From NCBI GenBank assembly GCA_016859345.1, contig CM029115.1:10030001-10094000 (forward strand): a DNA stretch of 64,000 bases, given 5' to 3'. Position numbers and translations under genes: made by a program. The notes under the pieces were generated by a model. The model made no database searches and was not told the DNA's origin. It saw only the letters and a program-made list of their open reading frames with translations. Origin of the DNA: Istiophorus platypterus. Taxonomy: Eukaryota > Chordata > Actinopteri > Istiophoriformes > Istiophoridae. Positions 21,731 to 34,600 of the stretch are shown piece by piece (the first letter of the stretch is position 1; every line of letters begins with the position of its first letter).

Positions 21731-24700
21731 TTAATCAACGTGTCTTGCGGTTGATTAAATAACCACTAACAGGTGTTGTGACCTAAATTGATGCTGCTAC
21801 GTCATCTGAATATAGATTTGCCAACTAAATCATGACCTGTGCTGAAGTGACTGGATTTTCTCTCAGTTAAGGTACTTCTTGTCACACAGGCTTTGAACAT
21901 TAGAAAATGCACAGGTGCAGCCAATAACATTGACAATGGCTCCAGTTTATTTATGTGAGCTATGTCAGTGAGCCACCACAGAAAAGACCAGGGGCCTGAA
22001 CCGGATCACCTGAATGTAAAAGAACCAAGTAAATTAAACTCTAGCCCATGATACACTGAATTCTGTTAAGACTAAATGAATTGTAACTCGGGGATCTGCT
22101 GATATTTAGGATACATTACAACAGGGTCAGTGAGTGACGTACAGCTGAAACTTTAAATACTTTAGGTGTCGGATATTCAGGATTATATATAGTGTTACAG
22201 GAAGGGTAAAGACTGTTTGGGTGTCCTAAAGGAACAAGTCACTCAAACAATCAGAGACACAGAACAATACAGATGACATATCTGTGTGTGGTTGTTTTCA
22301 TCTCTTTGTCAAATGTTTGAGACTCTTTGTGATCCTTCTGAGTCTCGGAGTTTGTTTTGCATCCCTTTGTAGTCAGTTGACTGAGTTTCTGATGTGAAAT
22401 CCTATCAGTCACATCAAACAAAGGCCTCGGGGTTCAGGGGTTCTCCATGCTGGAAGGTTTTTCTTAACAAAATTAAATAAAATGTAATAAAATTTTAAAA
22501 TCTTTTCAAATCTTTTTGAGAACCCATTCCATAAAGTTTATAATGAGGTAAATTTCTTTTTGGCTGAAGACCTAACACTTCTGATTCTAGGGATTTTGTA
22601 TTTCTAGTGTGTGGAGATGGGGAAATGAAGAAATTTCCCTGTGTGGGTCTTTTTTTGAACTATGTAGATCTCATTATCATATCATCATTTCATTTAATTA
22701 ATTCAAACATCTAACTGACATTTGGAAACTTTCTGTTGAATGTACTTGACAATGGGCCCCTACATGGATAACTGAGGTAGCTTAACAAAGTTGGAGACAA
22801 CAAATGAAGAAGACATTCTTCTATGCACAATATATGAAAATCAGAATAGACCAAAGTAAATACTACAACATCCTACTACAATTGCTTTTAGCAGAACAGC
22901 AGTCTAAAGGCTAATGAGGAAGAGAGTTGTTTATATGATGTTAACCACATTCGGTGTTTAAACATATTTTGAAGTAAAATTGAAAGCTTGAACTGCAACA
23001 ATGCTTCTGTACATTTTTGTCCTTTTTATCCAGGTCTAGTTAATAAATCTGATGATTTGAGGAAGGAAACCCAGTGTTTTATAAGGCTTGTTTGATTAGT
23101 AAAAAGTCTCATCTGTAGCTGGTAAATACTTTTTTAAGACATTAATAAGCACAATAATGTCTATTTGAATATTCTGTGACAACAGTGCACAATCTGAAAG
23201 TGTAACAAAACACAAAAGCTTATTTCCAATAATCATTCGCTCTAATTATTATAATGTATGTGGGCCAAACACCAGTGAATGATGTATAGACTCAAGAGTA
23301 AATCCAATAAACTCTGAATTTAAAGTTTCATTGTGTCTATTGTTGTTGATTTTTTTTTTTTTTAATATGCCAGACGTCTGTGTAATAGTTAGAATTCACA
23401 ATGCAATGTTATATATGTATATGTTAGACTGGTGGTGTAATGGTTTAGAAAACAAAAGCTGACAATAGACTCGAGATATCTTGTATTGAGTTTGTCTGAC
23501 AGGGAAAATTCACTGAAAAGAGTCAAAATATGAAAAGCGTTTGCCTTTCGTCAGCTTCAAATGACAGAAGAGAAACTTGAACTCTTTGAGGCACTCAGAT
23601 GGCTTGTTATTCCTGTCTATTCCTGTCTGCCCCGTCTGCTGTCCCCAAATTGTGTCGTGAACAATTCACGCTAGCATGCTTTCCCTGCAGCTTGTCCACA
23701 TTTCCTGAGGATTGGATGGTGTCTAATATTTTCCAAGATAGCTCACTCCATTCGTGCATGTGACATAATGCAATATATGAACATCTGGAATCGGTTAGCC
23801 ATGCTCTGCATATTCTTTTCTCTTTTTTTTCCCTATCACTTGGAGTGAGTGAGGTGCTCTGTGCTTTTTGCAAACGGCCAGTCTCTACTGTGTGAACCCG
23901 GTGATCCCAGTGGCAAAATCCACTGTCTAACTTATTCTGAAATCCAAAAGAATAGAATACAAAAAATTGTTTTCAACAAAGAGATTGTCATTCAACTTGA
24001 GAGTTACAGAATATCTGTATACATGAACATACTGTACAATAAGATCATGCGGGAAAGATTCTATAGAATTATGAAAAGGAGCACTGTGTATAAAAAGTGA
24101 CTGAAGGAAATATGACAGTAAACCCATAAACTCTTCACAGGTTTTTGATGAAAGCTTAGAGAACAAGTTGGCTATTTTCAACTTGTCAGGAGGTAAGTCT
24201 CAATGATTTACAAGTCCATAATTGTATTTGAAGAAAAACACAGAAAAACAGAGACAGATTATATTTACTTAAATTTTTTACTTTCATGTCAATGAAACAG
24301 ACAAAGGTGTCTACATACTGTGTTGACGGAAAGTTACATAATGTCTATCTGATTGCTAAAGATGGCCTTGCTACCTGTTTTACACCTTCTGAGACCCCTC
24401 TGATCACCATCAAAGAACAGCTCCAAATTAACCTCTCGTTTAATCTAGATTGAACTTTATATGACCCATGAAACATCATGCTTTTATGTGGCAACTGACT
24501 AAATTGACTCAGGTTAGTCGGTTGCCAGTATCGTGGAATTGGCTGTCACACATACATATAGTACAGTGCTGTCTCTCTCTTTCTTTCTGACGCACATGCA
24601 CACACTGATATCCGCACACACATGGTTATGTCAAAATGGTTATTTACATAAAACCCCAGCTTTCAAAAAGAGGCCGTGACTGGGTGAGCAAGACGAATGT

Positions 24701-25041
24701 GCAAAGCTTTTCCCTGATTCTGGCGTATTTTTGTCCACATATTGATAGAAAGAGCATATGCAACTATAGCAGTGATTGCAGTCATCTTGGTTATAGTAAT
24801 AGAGCTAGTTTATTGACTAAATCCCAAATTACTGTTTACTCTGATTTACACAAAAAATAAGCCAGCAATGACTCACATTAGGCTGGTTTGATAAGGCATG
24901 GAAATTCAGGTACACTGCATTGCTGTTTGAAAAATGCATACTGTACACATGTTTATCAGCGATGGCTGATTTCCTAACCTCAAAACTTAAAACTCAAAAA
25001 ACATGGTCTACTGAACAAAAATAGTACAAATAAAAAATGTG
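21731..25041. other. intergenic region between gfpt1 and antxr1
   Basis: No gene is supported. Short open frames at 23607-23873 and 23849-24181 show no family features. The region is AT-rich, with a CTTTGT-type degenerate repeat at 22285-22390 and some poly-T runs. Confidence 0.5.
22285..22390 (+). repeat. degenerate CTTTGT/GTTTT minisatellite (family R3)
   Basis: Imperfect units such as TTTTCATCTCTTTGTCA, GACTCTTTGTGATCC and TTTTGCATCCCTTTGTAGTC recur about every 30 bases. The same unit style occurs at 43750-44010. Confidence 0.5.
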
Positions 25042-25681
25042 TTTATTTTGTATAAAACAGGGTAGAAATGTTATCTAAAGAACAAGAGTACTGACTCAAA
25101 CACTATTGCATGCAATTGCTCACCATTCAAAAATACAAAAACAGGGATTTTGATATTTCTCTAAATCTTTTTATCTTTTTATCTTTTCCTAGGAAAGATA
25201 AGGCATAGGTTACATAGGCACATATCTAAGTGTCGCGATCATTTTGAACATCACTGTGCTCCTTGTTGAGGGCCTATGTAGAGAGGCATTAGTAACAGGC
25301 TGATTAGGATTCATTCAATGTTGTGTGTGTTCACGGAGGGGACAACAGGGCCTGAGGCAGCTCAGAGGACCATGGCGGCAAATGTCTTTGAGCCGGCCAG
25401 CATGACCTCAGTTGTAGGGAAGGTCTGTAATTCAAGCATCAGAGCAATTGCACTGTTGGGCTAGATGTATACAAAAGTCACTGTAGACAAATAGCTGAAA
25501 ACAAGTCCTCCCTGCTCCTCCTTACAACGCAGAAAGGACACAGCCCGCAGAGCATGGCACGAGGAGCTCACATGTCCTCGCTTGCAGGTACAATCAAGAA
25601 TGGTCATGTGCTGATTGCAGGTGGGACTCCATTTTGCCTTTTTCAAACTTGTGGGACTCTCTCCTGTCTCCTGCCAGAGCT
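25042..25681 (-). other. antxr1: antxr1 3' UTR with polyadenylation signal
   Basis: On the minus strand the sequence after the antxr1 stop runs to an AATAAA at 25047-25042, the first canonical signal seen downstream. The 3' UTR would then be about 640 bases. The end is inferred. Confidence 0.45.
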
Positions 25682-28600
25682 TTACAAGCCAGGACGAGGC
25701 GGAGGGCGTGCTGGTGGAGGGGCTCGCCCGGGAGGAGGTCCCTGTGGAGGAGGAGGCAGGAGGGCGGTCGGGGAGGCAGAGGGCGGAGGGGTGGGTGGGA
25801 GCGCTGGCGGGGCAGGTATGTGCAGGGTGGTCGGAGGAGGAGCCCGGTTGGGAGGTGGCGTGTAAGGCGGAGGAGTGATGGGAGGAGAGCGAGTAGTGGG
25901 GTTGAGAGGAGGCGTTGGAGGCAGCGGTGGAAGGTTGGAAGAGGAGAAAGACGGAGATGATGGAGGGCTGCTGGGGGTCGGCGGGAGGGTGCCCTGTGGT
26001 GGAGGTGGACTCTTGCTAGGAGGGTTGTAGATGGGAGATGGTTGGTGGTTGTAGTGTGGGTAGCGAGGAGGGGGGGACTTTATGCGAGTGAAGTTCATGC
26101 ATTTGCCCTGAAATTTAAAAACAGGGCAGATTTTAAAGGGACATACAATGAAAAGAAACAACAAACTGCATGAACAACAACTTGATAGTAATTTCTTTTT
26201 CAAATAAGATGATCTCACTTAGGATTGCTGTCCTCGGAGATTAATTTCCCAGTTTTCCAATTTCCAATGATCAGGATGCATATATAATGAGATGGGCCCG
26301 AAGAAGTTACTGGTCCAGTCAGAGCACAAAGAGGACTGTGTTGCTGCTCTCTCATTCACTCACTCACCACTCCCACACACAGATTCAGTGGATTTACTGT
26401 ACAGTGAGCAGAAAAGCTACTTTTTGGACACTTATGAACTGTCCTAACCGTCCTAAGTCATCACTGGCAAGTGCAGTGCTTCACAACATTAAAATTTGCA
26501 TTGCTTTGTGGGAGTGTAGGCGGAAAGTACTTTTCTGTTCCACTATGGGGATTTTCTAGGGCACTTTTTAGTGAATAGAATTCACAGTCAAACACTCAGA
26601 TAATTTGGTAGACAGTGCACATAAATTATATTATACTGCACACCAATGTAGCTCTTGTCACAGTAGGTGAGGCATTTTATCTGACATGCTAATGCTAACA
26701 AAGTTAGGTCAAAAAATACTTTTGGACACCAATAAATGAGCATGAAATGTGCAAAGTTATAAATGCAAGAGATTAGAATAGTACTGTTTTAATTTATTCT
26801 GTCAATGCATAGAAAAGAAAAAGGATAAAAAGCTTTTTTGTTTGTATTTGCCTAAAGGCAGTTAAAGAAAGTATAAAGCTTTACATCCCTTAAACAACTT
26901 TATTGTCTGTTTGTGCATTAGTTGTTGTTTTTGACTTGTACGATAAACTTTTACAAGATTTTTGTCAGTTTTCTGGCTCCATGTGTTAGCAGTGATAGAG
27001 AGCCTTGTTTATCTACCTAAAACTGATATTAAATCATTTAATTGAAATCTTCTGATGGATCTATCATTCAATTTGTCATCTATAGTCTGATAATTGTATG
27101 TGAAAAATACAATATTTTTTAGCTGTCGTGCTTGTTTCTCACAATTCCTCCGAGGATGCTTTGGAGCTGGAAAATGAGTCCTTGCTTGAGAACTTCGCTT
27201 TCTTTGACAAAACATATACATATCTCATTATGACATCTGAATTAGTCTAAGATTTAAAAATGTCCCTTGCTGCTTTCTGTTACAAATAATGACTAGATGA
27301 CTACAGCAGACAGTACCATGACTCTCACTTACTGAGGCCTTGCCTATTGTCAGCACACAGCTATATCACTGTTGTCAACAAACCCAAACCTACATATGCT
27401 TTAATTCTCAATAACAGCTTTAGTTATAGGCAATTATTTGTATATGCTCCACTCAGCTGAACAAATTAACCTGCCATCACTCTCCCCGATCCCAACCAAA
27501 GTGAGATCATGCGAGAGAGACTATTTAATTCCAAAGACAAGCTACACCCTGGAGCAGCTGTGCTGAGGGGATCAGGGAGTGTCAGTGGACTGATAAGGTA
27601 TTACAGCTCTGCTCTCATTACCACCGGGCCAGTAATGACCTCTGAGACAAAACCAGGCAAAATGTTGCCTGGTAAAAATTCAGCAAGGTTGGAACAGAAA
27701 TTCAACAAATATTTCTATTTCTTTATTAACTGAAGGACACTGAATGCACTGGCCCTTAACATTTCTTTGACTCCTACGCTGTATTGTAGTTACAGTTACA
27801 CTCAAAATAAGTCAGTACTGAAGAAAATATGTGTCATAGGGAAGTGTTTTAAGTTGTCTGATGCTGAATTTTTAACCTGCTGTTGTGCCCTGTGGTGGAT
27901 TCCTTTAGTAACTATTAAAAACACACCAGTCTTTAGAGGCTCAGAAATATATGAAACGTTTCAGGAACCTGACTTGAGTTTCTCTCAGGCCGGCATTAGG
28001 ATCAACTGGCCTCTTCGCTCCCACCACTACATTCATTTAGGGGAAGTTATAAAACAAGGCTTTGACAAGAGGCTCCAAATTAAAACCAGAATAAGCTTGT
28101 TTACTGCAGATCATCAGGGATACCAGACCCGAGCTTTTTTTTCCCAAGTGCACTAATGAAGAGCTTTATAGTGAGGGGGCTTGCGTGTATACTTCTAATG
28201 AGAGTTGTGCATTAGCTATACTTACTGTACTGGAAAAAGCAAGGAACATGCAACGTCACCAACTCTGAATATGAATCCAGAGCTGGTGATATCGTTTGAC
28301 TGTGAGTGTAGTAAGGTCAGCTATTCCACCTTAAAGACTGTAGCTTTTAATGCTCTACCATATTGCTACACTGTCAGTGCAATTCCTCAATATCAAACTG
28401 CACTGCAAGTTACCTTGAGGCAAGAATATCAGGCTTTGCTGACTGACAGACAAATAAACAAGGGTTCATTAGCTCAATCTTAAATATGCCAAAGCTTAAG
28501 TCATAGTTAGGCATGTTCTTTGTTTTCAAGTTACATTTGTCCTGCTGAGTGCTCCCCCTGGTCTCCCAGAATGCACAGTTCTTGAGAAGGTCTTGTTTGC

Positions 28601-31600
28601 CTTGTTTCCTATGGCCTCCTCGTTCTCCACTTTGCACTTAACAACCATGTCATAGACATTCCAGCGATTTTCTTTCATCTTTGTCCTCCTGTGAGCACCC
28701 CTTCTACATCACCTCCCAGATCTGTTGTGTCTTTTGGAAACCTCCTGTCCATCTACATTCGTCAGTGTCTTAGTCAATTCTGTACCTTGGAAATTAGTCT
28801 CCAGAATTTCTATTTGAGTGGCATCATCATGTTGGAGTATGATATTTATTCCCTCCTCCGTCTGCTTGCACCCAGGTCTCAAAATTTGCCCACTCTGGAG
28901 AATGTCATTTTTACAGTCATTGAAATCAATCTGAAAGATCTAACAGTTGCTGAGGCATGCTTTGTTTTCTATCTCTAGATCTTCAGTGGTCCAGTAGAGA
29001 GTCTAAGTGTGTTGATGTTAGGTCTCATTATTTCAAAACAGGCCCGGTTGTTTCTTTGTTTTCTGGTTCCAAGCTCTGATGGACTTTTCGGTATTCATAG
29101 GTCTTAAGTGTTTAGGATGGGACATGGAGACCAATTCTGTAAGATTCTAAATGTTATAAAAACAAGAATTTTTATACTGATTAGGAAAAACTAAGCGATT
29201 TATTTGCAGGAGTGGGGTTATGTTTTTTCTCTTTATGCTAATGAGAAGGTGCCTCATGTAATGCTCCATGGAATCTTATATTTATGTAATGTTATGTTAT
29301 CATTATCAATATGCACGTCTGTGGTAAATTCTATGGAGTTCCAGAAAGAACATATTTTCTTCAATTGTGAACACAAGATTTAAAAAAAGATAAAATCTTT
29401 CTTCAAAAAATCTTGAAAAGAGACAAGTAAAATAAACCACAGAATATATTACTTTTCTGAGTGAGAGAGAGTATAAAGGCTGTGCACTTTGGCACAGCAT
29501 TAACCAAACTGCAGGCTGCAGATAAAACTGTCCTGTTAGTGTTGTATTTTATCAAAAAAAGGGGAAGGCTTTTACGCAAGCAAAAAGCATTTGTGGATAA
29601 TAAATACTAATGAATAGCGAAGATGACATGAGTGAGATTTTTCCGGCTTTCCCAGCTCTCACACTATCTAACTAACATTTCTAATGTTGATAAGTGTATC
29701 TGCTTGTTGTAGAAAGTTTGATCTAAATCACATTACTCGGGAACTGCTAGAAAAGGCTCTGTTGATATAATGTTCAAACTGTTTGAACTGAAAAACCCTA
29801 AAATTTCCATGACCAGAATCATTCTGTCAAGTTATCACATACTACTGCATGCTACATACTACAGCTCATGATACCGGCACTGAGTGAAATATTCACATTT
29901 TAATGGCTGCACCATAAAATCAAATGAAAATATCTTACTGCATTTACAACATAGCTTAATAAACATTTCCATATTAGTAGTCTGACATACTGTAGTTGGT
30001 TGGTTTTGGATAAATTGCATTTTACCTATGGAAACTGGACCTTTGTTATCATTTCTCTACTCATGTTACTGTGGGTTGAAACAGCAGCCCATGAGATGAT
30101 AGTATCCCTTAATCATGTTTACCCCGGGCAATGTTTCATCCTCCGTATTTAACTACATATTCTTCTAAGACTTATGTATAAAGGGCTTTTTTTTAACAGC
30201 AGACATTACTGCCTGGGTCGATTGTACATTAAAAACTTGAACTTATACAGTATATGGCTAAATATACTTTGGGTTATGCAAAAATTGTTACGTAGCCTAG
30301 AGATGAAACGTTACATAAACTTTTGGGCATATAAAGAATTCCCTCGGATTCACTTTTTTCAGCCCTTGTCAATCCCATAGTCTCAGAGTACATATGTTTG
30401 CCGCCCACAGTAGAGTCCCCCCCCCCCTCCCCCCACTACAGCTGGCCTTTGAGGAATAACATTTGCCTTTTTATAATGACTTGACCAGATGACTTTACGT
30501 CACAGGCCGCTGTACCCACACACTTCAGGCTAAATCCCGACTCACTGCAAGTTTTCCCATGAGTGTCCTTGTGCACAATTCATTGGTCACAGCTGGTCCG
30601 TTTTCTCAACATTTTCAGATACAAAAGAATCTAGTTGTCATCCAAGCCCTTACGTCAGTTGACAAAATATGGGCTGATTAATGATGCATGTTTGAATGCC
30701 CACCTTTAAAGCTTATGTATTCTTCTTACCTTATCACCTGGATGGGGTCTCATTAAAGACACACGGTCGTAACCTTTCCGTAAAAGCACCCACAGTGCAT
30801 CCAGTTTGCTCTATGGAAACAGAGAAGAATCAAAACATTACTGTTTCAGGAATCTTAAATTACCTTCATTCATCTTCTCCTTATTATTGTTATCATTGAC
30901 AAAAAATTTGAACAAGTTTCTGATATCACCACTTTTGATTTCTCTCCCAGGCACTCAAAAACACAGCCCCATGATGTTCACCTAACTCCAGCTCCAGTAT
31001 CCCACTCCTATGGTCATTTCAAAGTGTCAAAATTGAATTTTTTTCAGTTCATTGTGATCTGACCCCTCATAGTTTTAAACACAGTAAATACTTTTAGGAT
31101 AAGGGCAGAAAATGCAGCTGTTTTTCCTCACAAAAACTGCTGGCTGTGCAACCCTTTTCCCTGGAGGTCAGTCCAACAGGAGTCTGCTTTCTATTAGCAA
31201 TCCCCTGCTGACTGGGAAGGCTTCGGAACAACTCCTTTAACCCCATGCTGGCCCTGAAGGGACTGTGTACCAGAAGTCACCTAAGCATCCTATTTTCACC
31301 ACGGCATTTTAAATTTGCTATTACTTACTTTCTTGCAGCCAGATTAACATAGAGTACTTTGTGACAGATGTTGTACTTAATACAGTAAACATGCTTATAA
31401 CTGAAAAAACAAACATTTGTTCAAGCATAGTTATTAAAGCTATCGGGAATGCTTTTCTAAGTTAGGTCTAAGATGAGCTATATTCCGACTTCTTGAACAA
31501 ACATCTCAAGTCTTTTGCCATTTCTTATTTCTTCTGTGTTGAACAGATAAAACTCAGAATTGCTATATGATTGCTATATTTTATATAATTGCTATATGCT

Positions 31601-34600
31601 ATATGATGATTTCTGGTTGTTGTCAACAATGAGATGTGAAACATCATCTGCGGACCAAATGCACTCCCCAGACAGTTTCCTCCCGGCTGCTTGCTCTGGT
31701 ACCTTGATCGGCGAGTACCATTTGCGTGTCCCCGGTGGTTTGTGCATGCCATTGTTGAGAACCCGTGTGGGGGGCGCAACATACTCCTGCTCAGGCATCT
31801 TCACTTTGGCATTTTTGGCCTTTTCCAGCTTTGCTCCTTCTTCTGTGGAACCTTTCTCACCCCAGCGTACCTGATAGTGGAGAGTACAGAGAGTCAGAGA
31901 TTTATGACAGTGCCACACACCACCTTTAATGATTTACATCACTCGCAAACATGCAAAAAGATGGTCAGGTATGCATAACTTTGAAACTGATAGACTTAGA
32001 TTCAATGCTTCAGCATAAGTGCAGTTAAAGAGAGAGCTTCAGAGTTATTTGAACTTTCTTGAAGTGTTGTTGTCCTTAACCCCAAATGTGAAACCTGTTA
32101 CATCTTATGAGGTTGCTTTAAAGGCTCATCTTTACTAATTAACACAGCATATAGTTTAGGTTACTCGAGATTTATTAGAGCTCACCTCCATCCTTTTGAT
32201 TCCTCCAACTCCTCTTCCTCCATAGTAGGAGGCATCTACAGTTGGCCATTTCTTCTTAGGGGCTTCAAAGTCCTCATCATCCTATGGAGGAGTGACAGTG
32301 AAGTAGGTTTTAACGGGAAAGATTAATTGATGAGACATTTGAAAGGCTAACTAGCTACAACTAAGAGACAGTAAGTGGGTAAATTAACCCTTATTTGTGA
32401 AACAAAGAATATTTTTTTCACTTTTTCTTCATAAATATATTCATGACACATGAACACCTAGGAGCTACCGATTATAAATACCCACCACTGGTCACCACAC
32501 AGTACATTTGAAGTAAATTACTCTCTGTCTGAAACTCCCAACTCTAACCCATGCCATCATTTCTGTCCCTTCTGAGCTGGTTGTCAGATCAGAGGAAATT
32601 ACAAAGCCCACTGGCCAAACTTGTGATGTTTCAGCTTTTTAATACACCCTGTCTGACTCATAGTCTACAAGAATGCTATACAGAGGAAGCCATCGTGAAG
32701 TCTGAAAGTTGTCGTTGAGGCCATGGTTGGAGGCTATTTTTAAATAAATTTGCATGTTAAACCTAATTTTCAGTTTAATTGTTGAAAAAAAATGCAGCCT
32801 GATATGTCCAGCAGTTGAATGCTTGGTTGGTGTTATTGCATCGTGTGTTTGGGGGTCAAAATATATTCAATAACATTTGAATTTGTTGACCACATTCATG
32901 TGAAATAAAGTAATTAGTTAGACAAATTTTACATTATATTCCATGAAGATCCAAACAGCTGAGGAAGGGATTTGAAAAACACGAATTAAAAGTCTTGATT
33001 ACAAAATAGTCCTCTATTAAAAAAAAATAAATAAATAAAAGTTGAGGATTTCACTGTTATTCTAAGAGGGCGTTCACTCATATCACATTCGATGAATCAC
33101 TGAACAAGTTAAATCAGTTTCATGCCAGGGGGTGGGGGTTTGACGCTGCATGGTCACTGAGGTTTGAACTGTCAGAGTAACATCAATAATTACACAACCT
33201 AAACACAGGCAACTGTCTGAATCTTAAATAATTAGGTGTTTGTTTTTTTTTTGAGTCATAACAAATTGATCAAATGTAGATGGTGCAGCTCCAGCTCCTA
33301 CCGAACTCTCCTCCACAACCGGTGGTGGTGGTTCATGGATGATCTGTTGGGGGGGGGGGGGTCATACGTGAGAGGGGAAAGAAAGAAGATGTTGTTATAC
33401 ATCGGAATATGACAGAAGTCATAAACACATTTATCACTGTTTTGATTTTTAAAATATAATATGTATGTCACAGCAATGTGTTCTCAATGTGCTACAAGAT
33501 GGTTACACAACAACACATGGCTGAGGAATTGTTTTTTTTCCCACTTACAAGAGTAATGCACTGACCTAGATATCTGCTGTCCAGATTTTTTGGCCTGAGG
33601 TTGTTGATTAGGAGGAGAGAGGAGTAAGAGGCTAATAAATACTGATCTTATTTTCGGTATGGAAAATCTTTATTCATATAATTTTATAGTATTTATACTT
33701 TTTGTTTTTCCAGTTTTTTTTAAAGTGATTTACTCTTTAACCATCTTGTCCCATTTTCAGAATATGTTATACAGTTGCAACATTGCATGATTGCACAGAC
33801 AGAATGTCTCTCACCATCCCCTTGTATCCTTTTGGCCATATACATGTGTCACCACATGAGCTGTCAGCATGCGTTTTTTTCACCAGTGTAATAAATCCAG
33901 TTTCCCCTCCATTAAATGTACTTTACAAATTACATAATCCTGATTCTTATTTGTCATATTCCTCCATGCTTTCCCAAATCCTGGAACACAAAACGATTCC
34001 CCAAGGTAACCTTGCATCACTTTCCTAAACACGCTTGTTGCACAGACTTGAATTTGCAACTAAATGGACAAGAGCAGAAAAGTAAAGGGAGTGACAGCCA
34101 TGTTTTAAAAGCTGACATCTCTCTCTGGCAAATCTCAGCTCTCCTGTTTACAGCCCTGGAAACATTGGAGTGGATTTTGAAGAGACACCTTGCTTTTCAT
34201 TTGTAAGTAGAAATACAGATTTTGACATAAAGCAGCTGCTAACAGGAGTTTGTTGAAATATTGTGATGCTGACAACATCTAAATTATGGCACAAACATTT
34301 CCTCTTTACTGTAACCAATACAGATGTCTGTGATAAAAACACTTTTCATAAAACTTTTTTATTACCGGTGAGTTATCCTGCTTATAAAAATTGCATAGTA
34401 ACAAAGATCAACTGAAAACATTCAGCCTATGTGGGTTTTTGTTGCTATATTACCTGCTGGAAATTCAAATTATTTAGAGCCATTATTGGTGGAAGTGGGA
34501 AGAAAGGGAATATTGAGAGGTGAGACTCAGCAGTCACTTGCTGTGACCTTTGGAAATGCAGAAGATGTTAGCAGAAGCATAATTACTTAAACCCATATTC

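Noticed and set aside
25554..25960. Gly/Arg-rich plus-strand open frames
   Set aside because: They are the antisense of the Pro-rich last exon of antxr1; GC-rich CCX codons leave the opposite strand open.
27767..28156. 129-codon open frame in the last antxr1 intron
   Set aside because: Composition is like the surrounding intron, no domain or signal peptide is recognised, and there is no nearby splice or promoter support.
28691..28978. 95-codon open frame in the same antxr1 intron
   Set aside because: Possibly a decayed element, but neither strand gave a recognisable protein.
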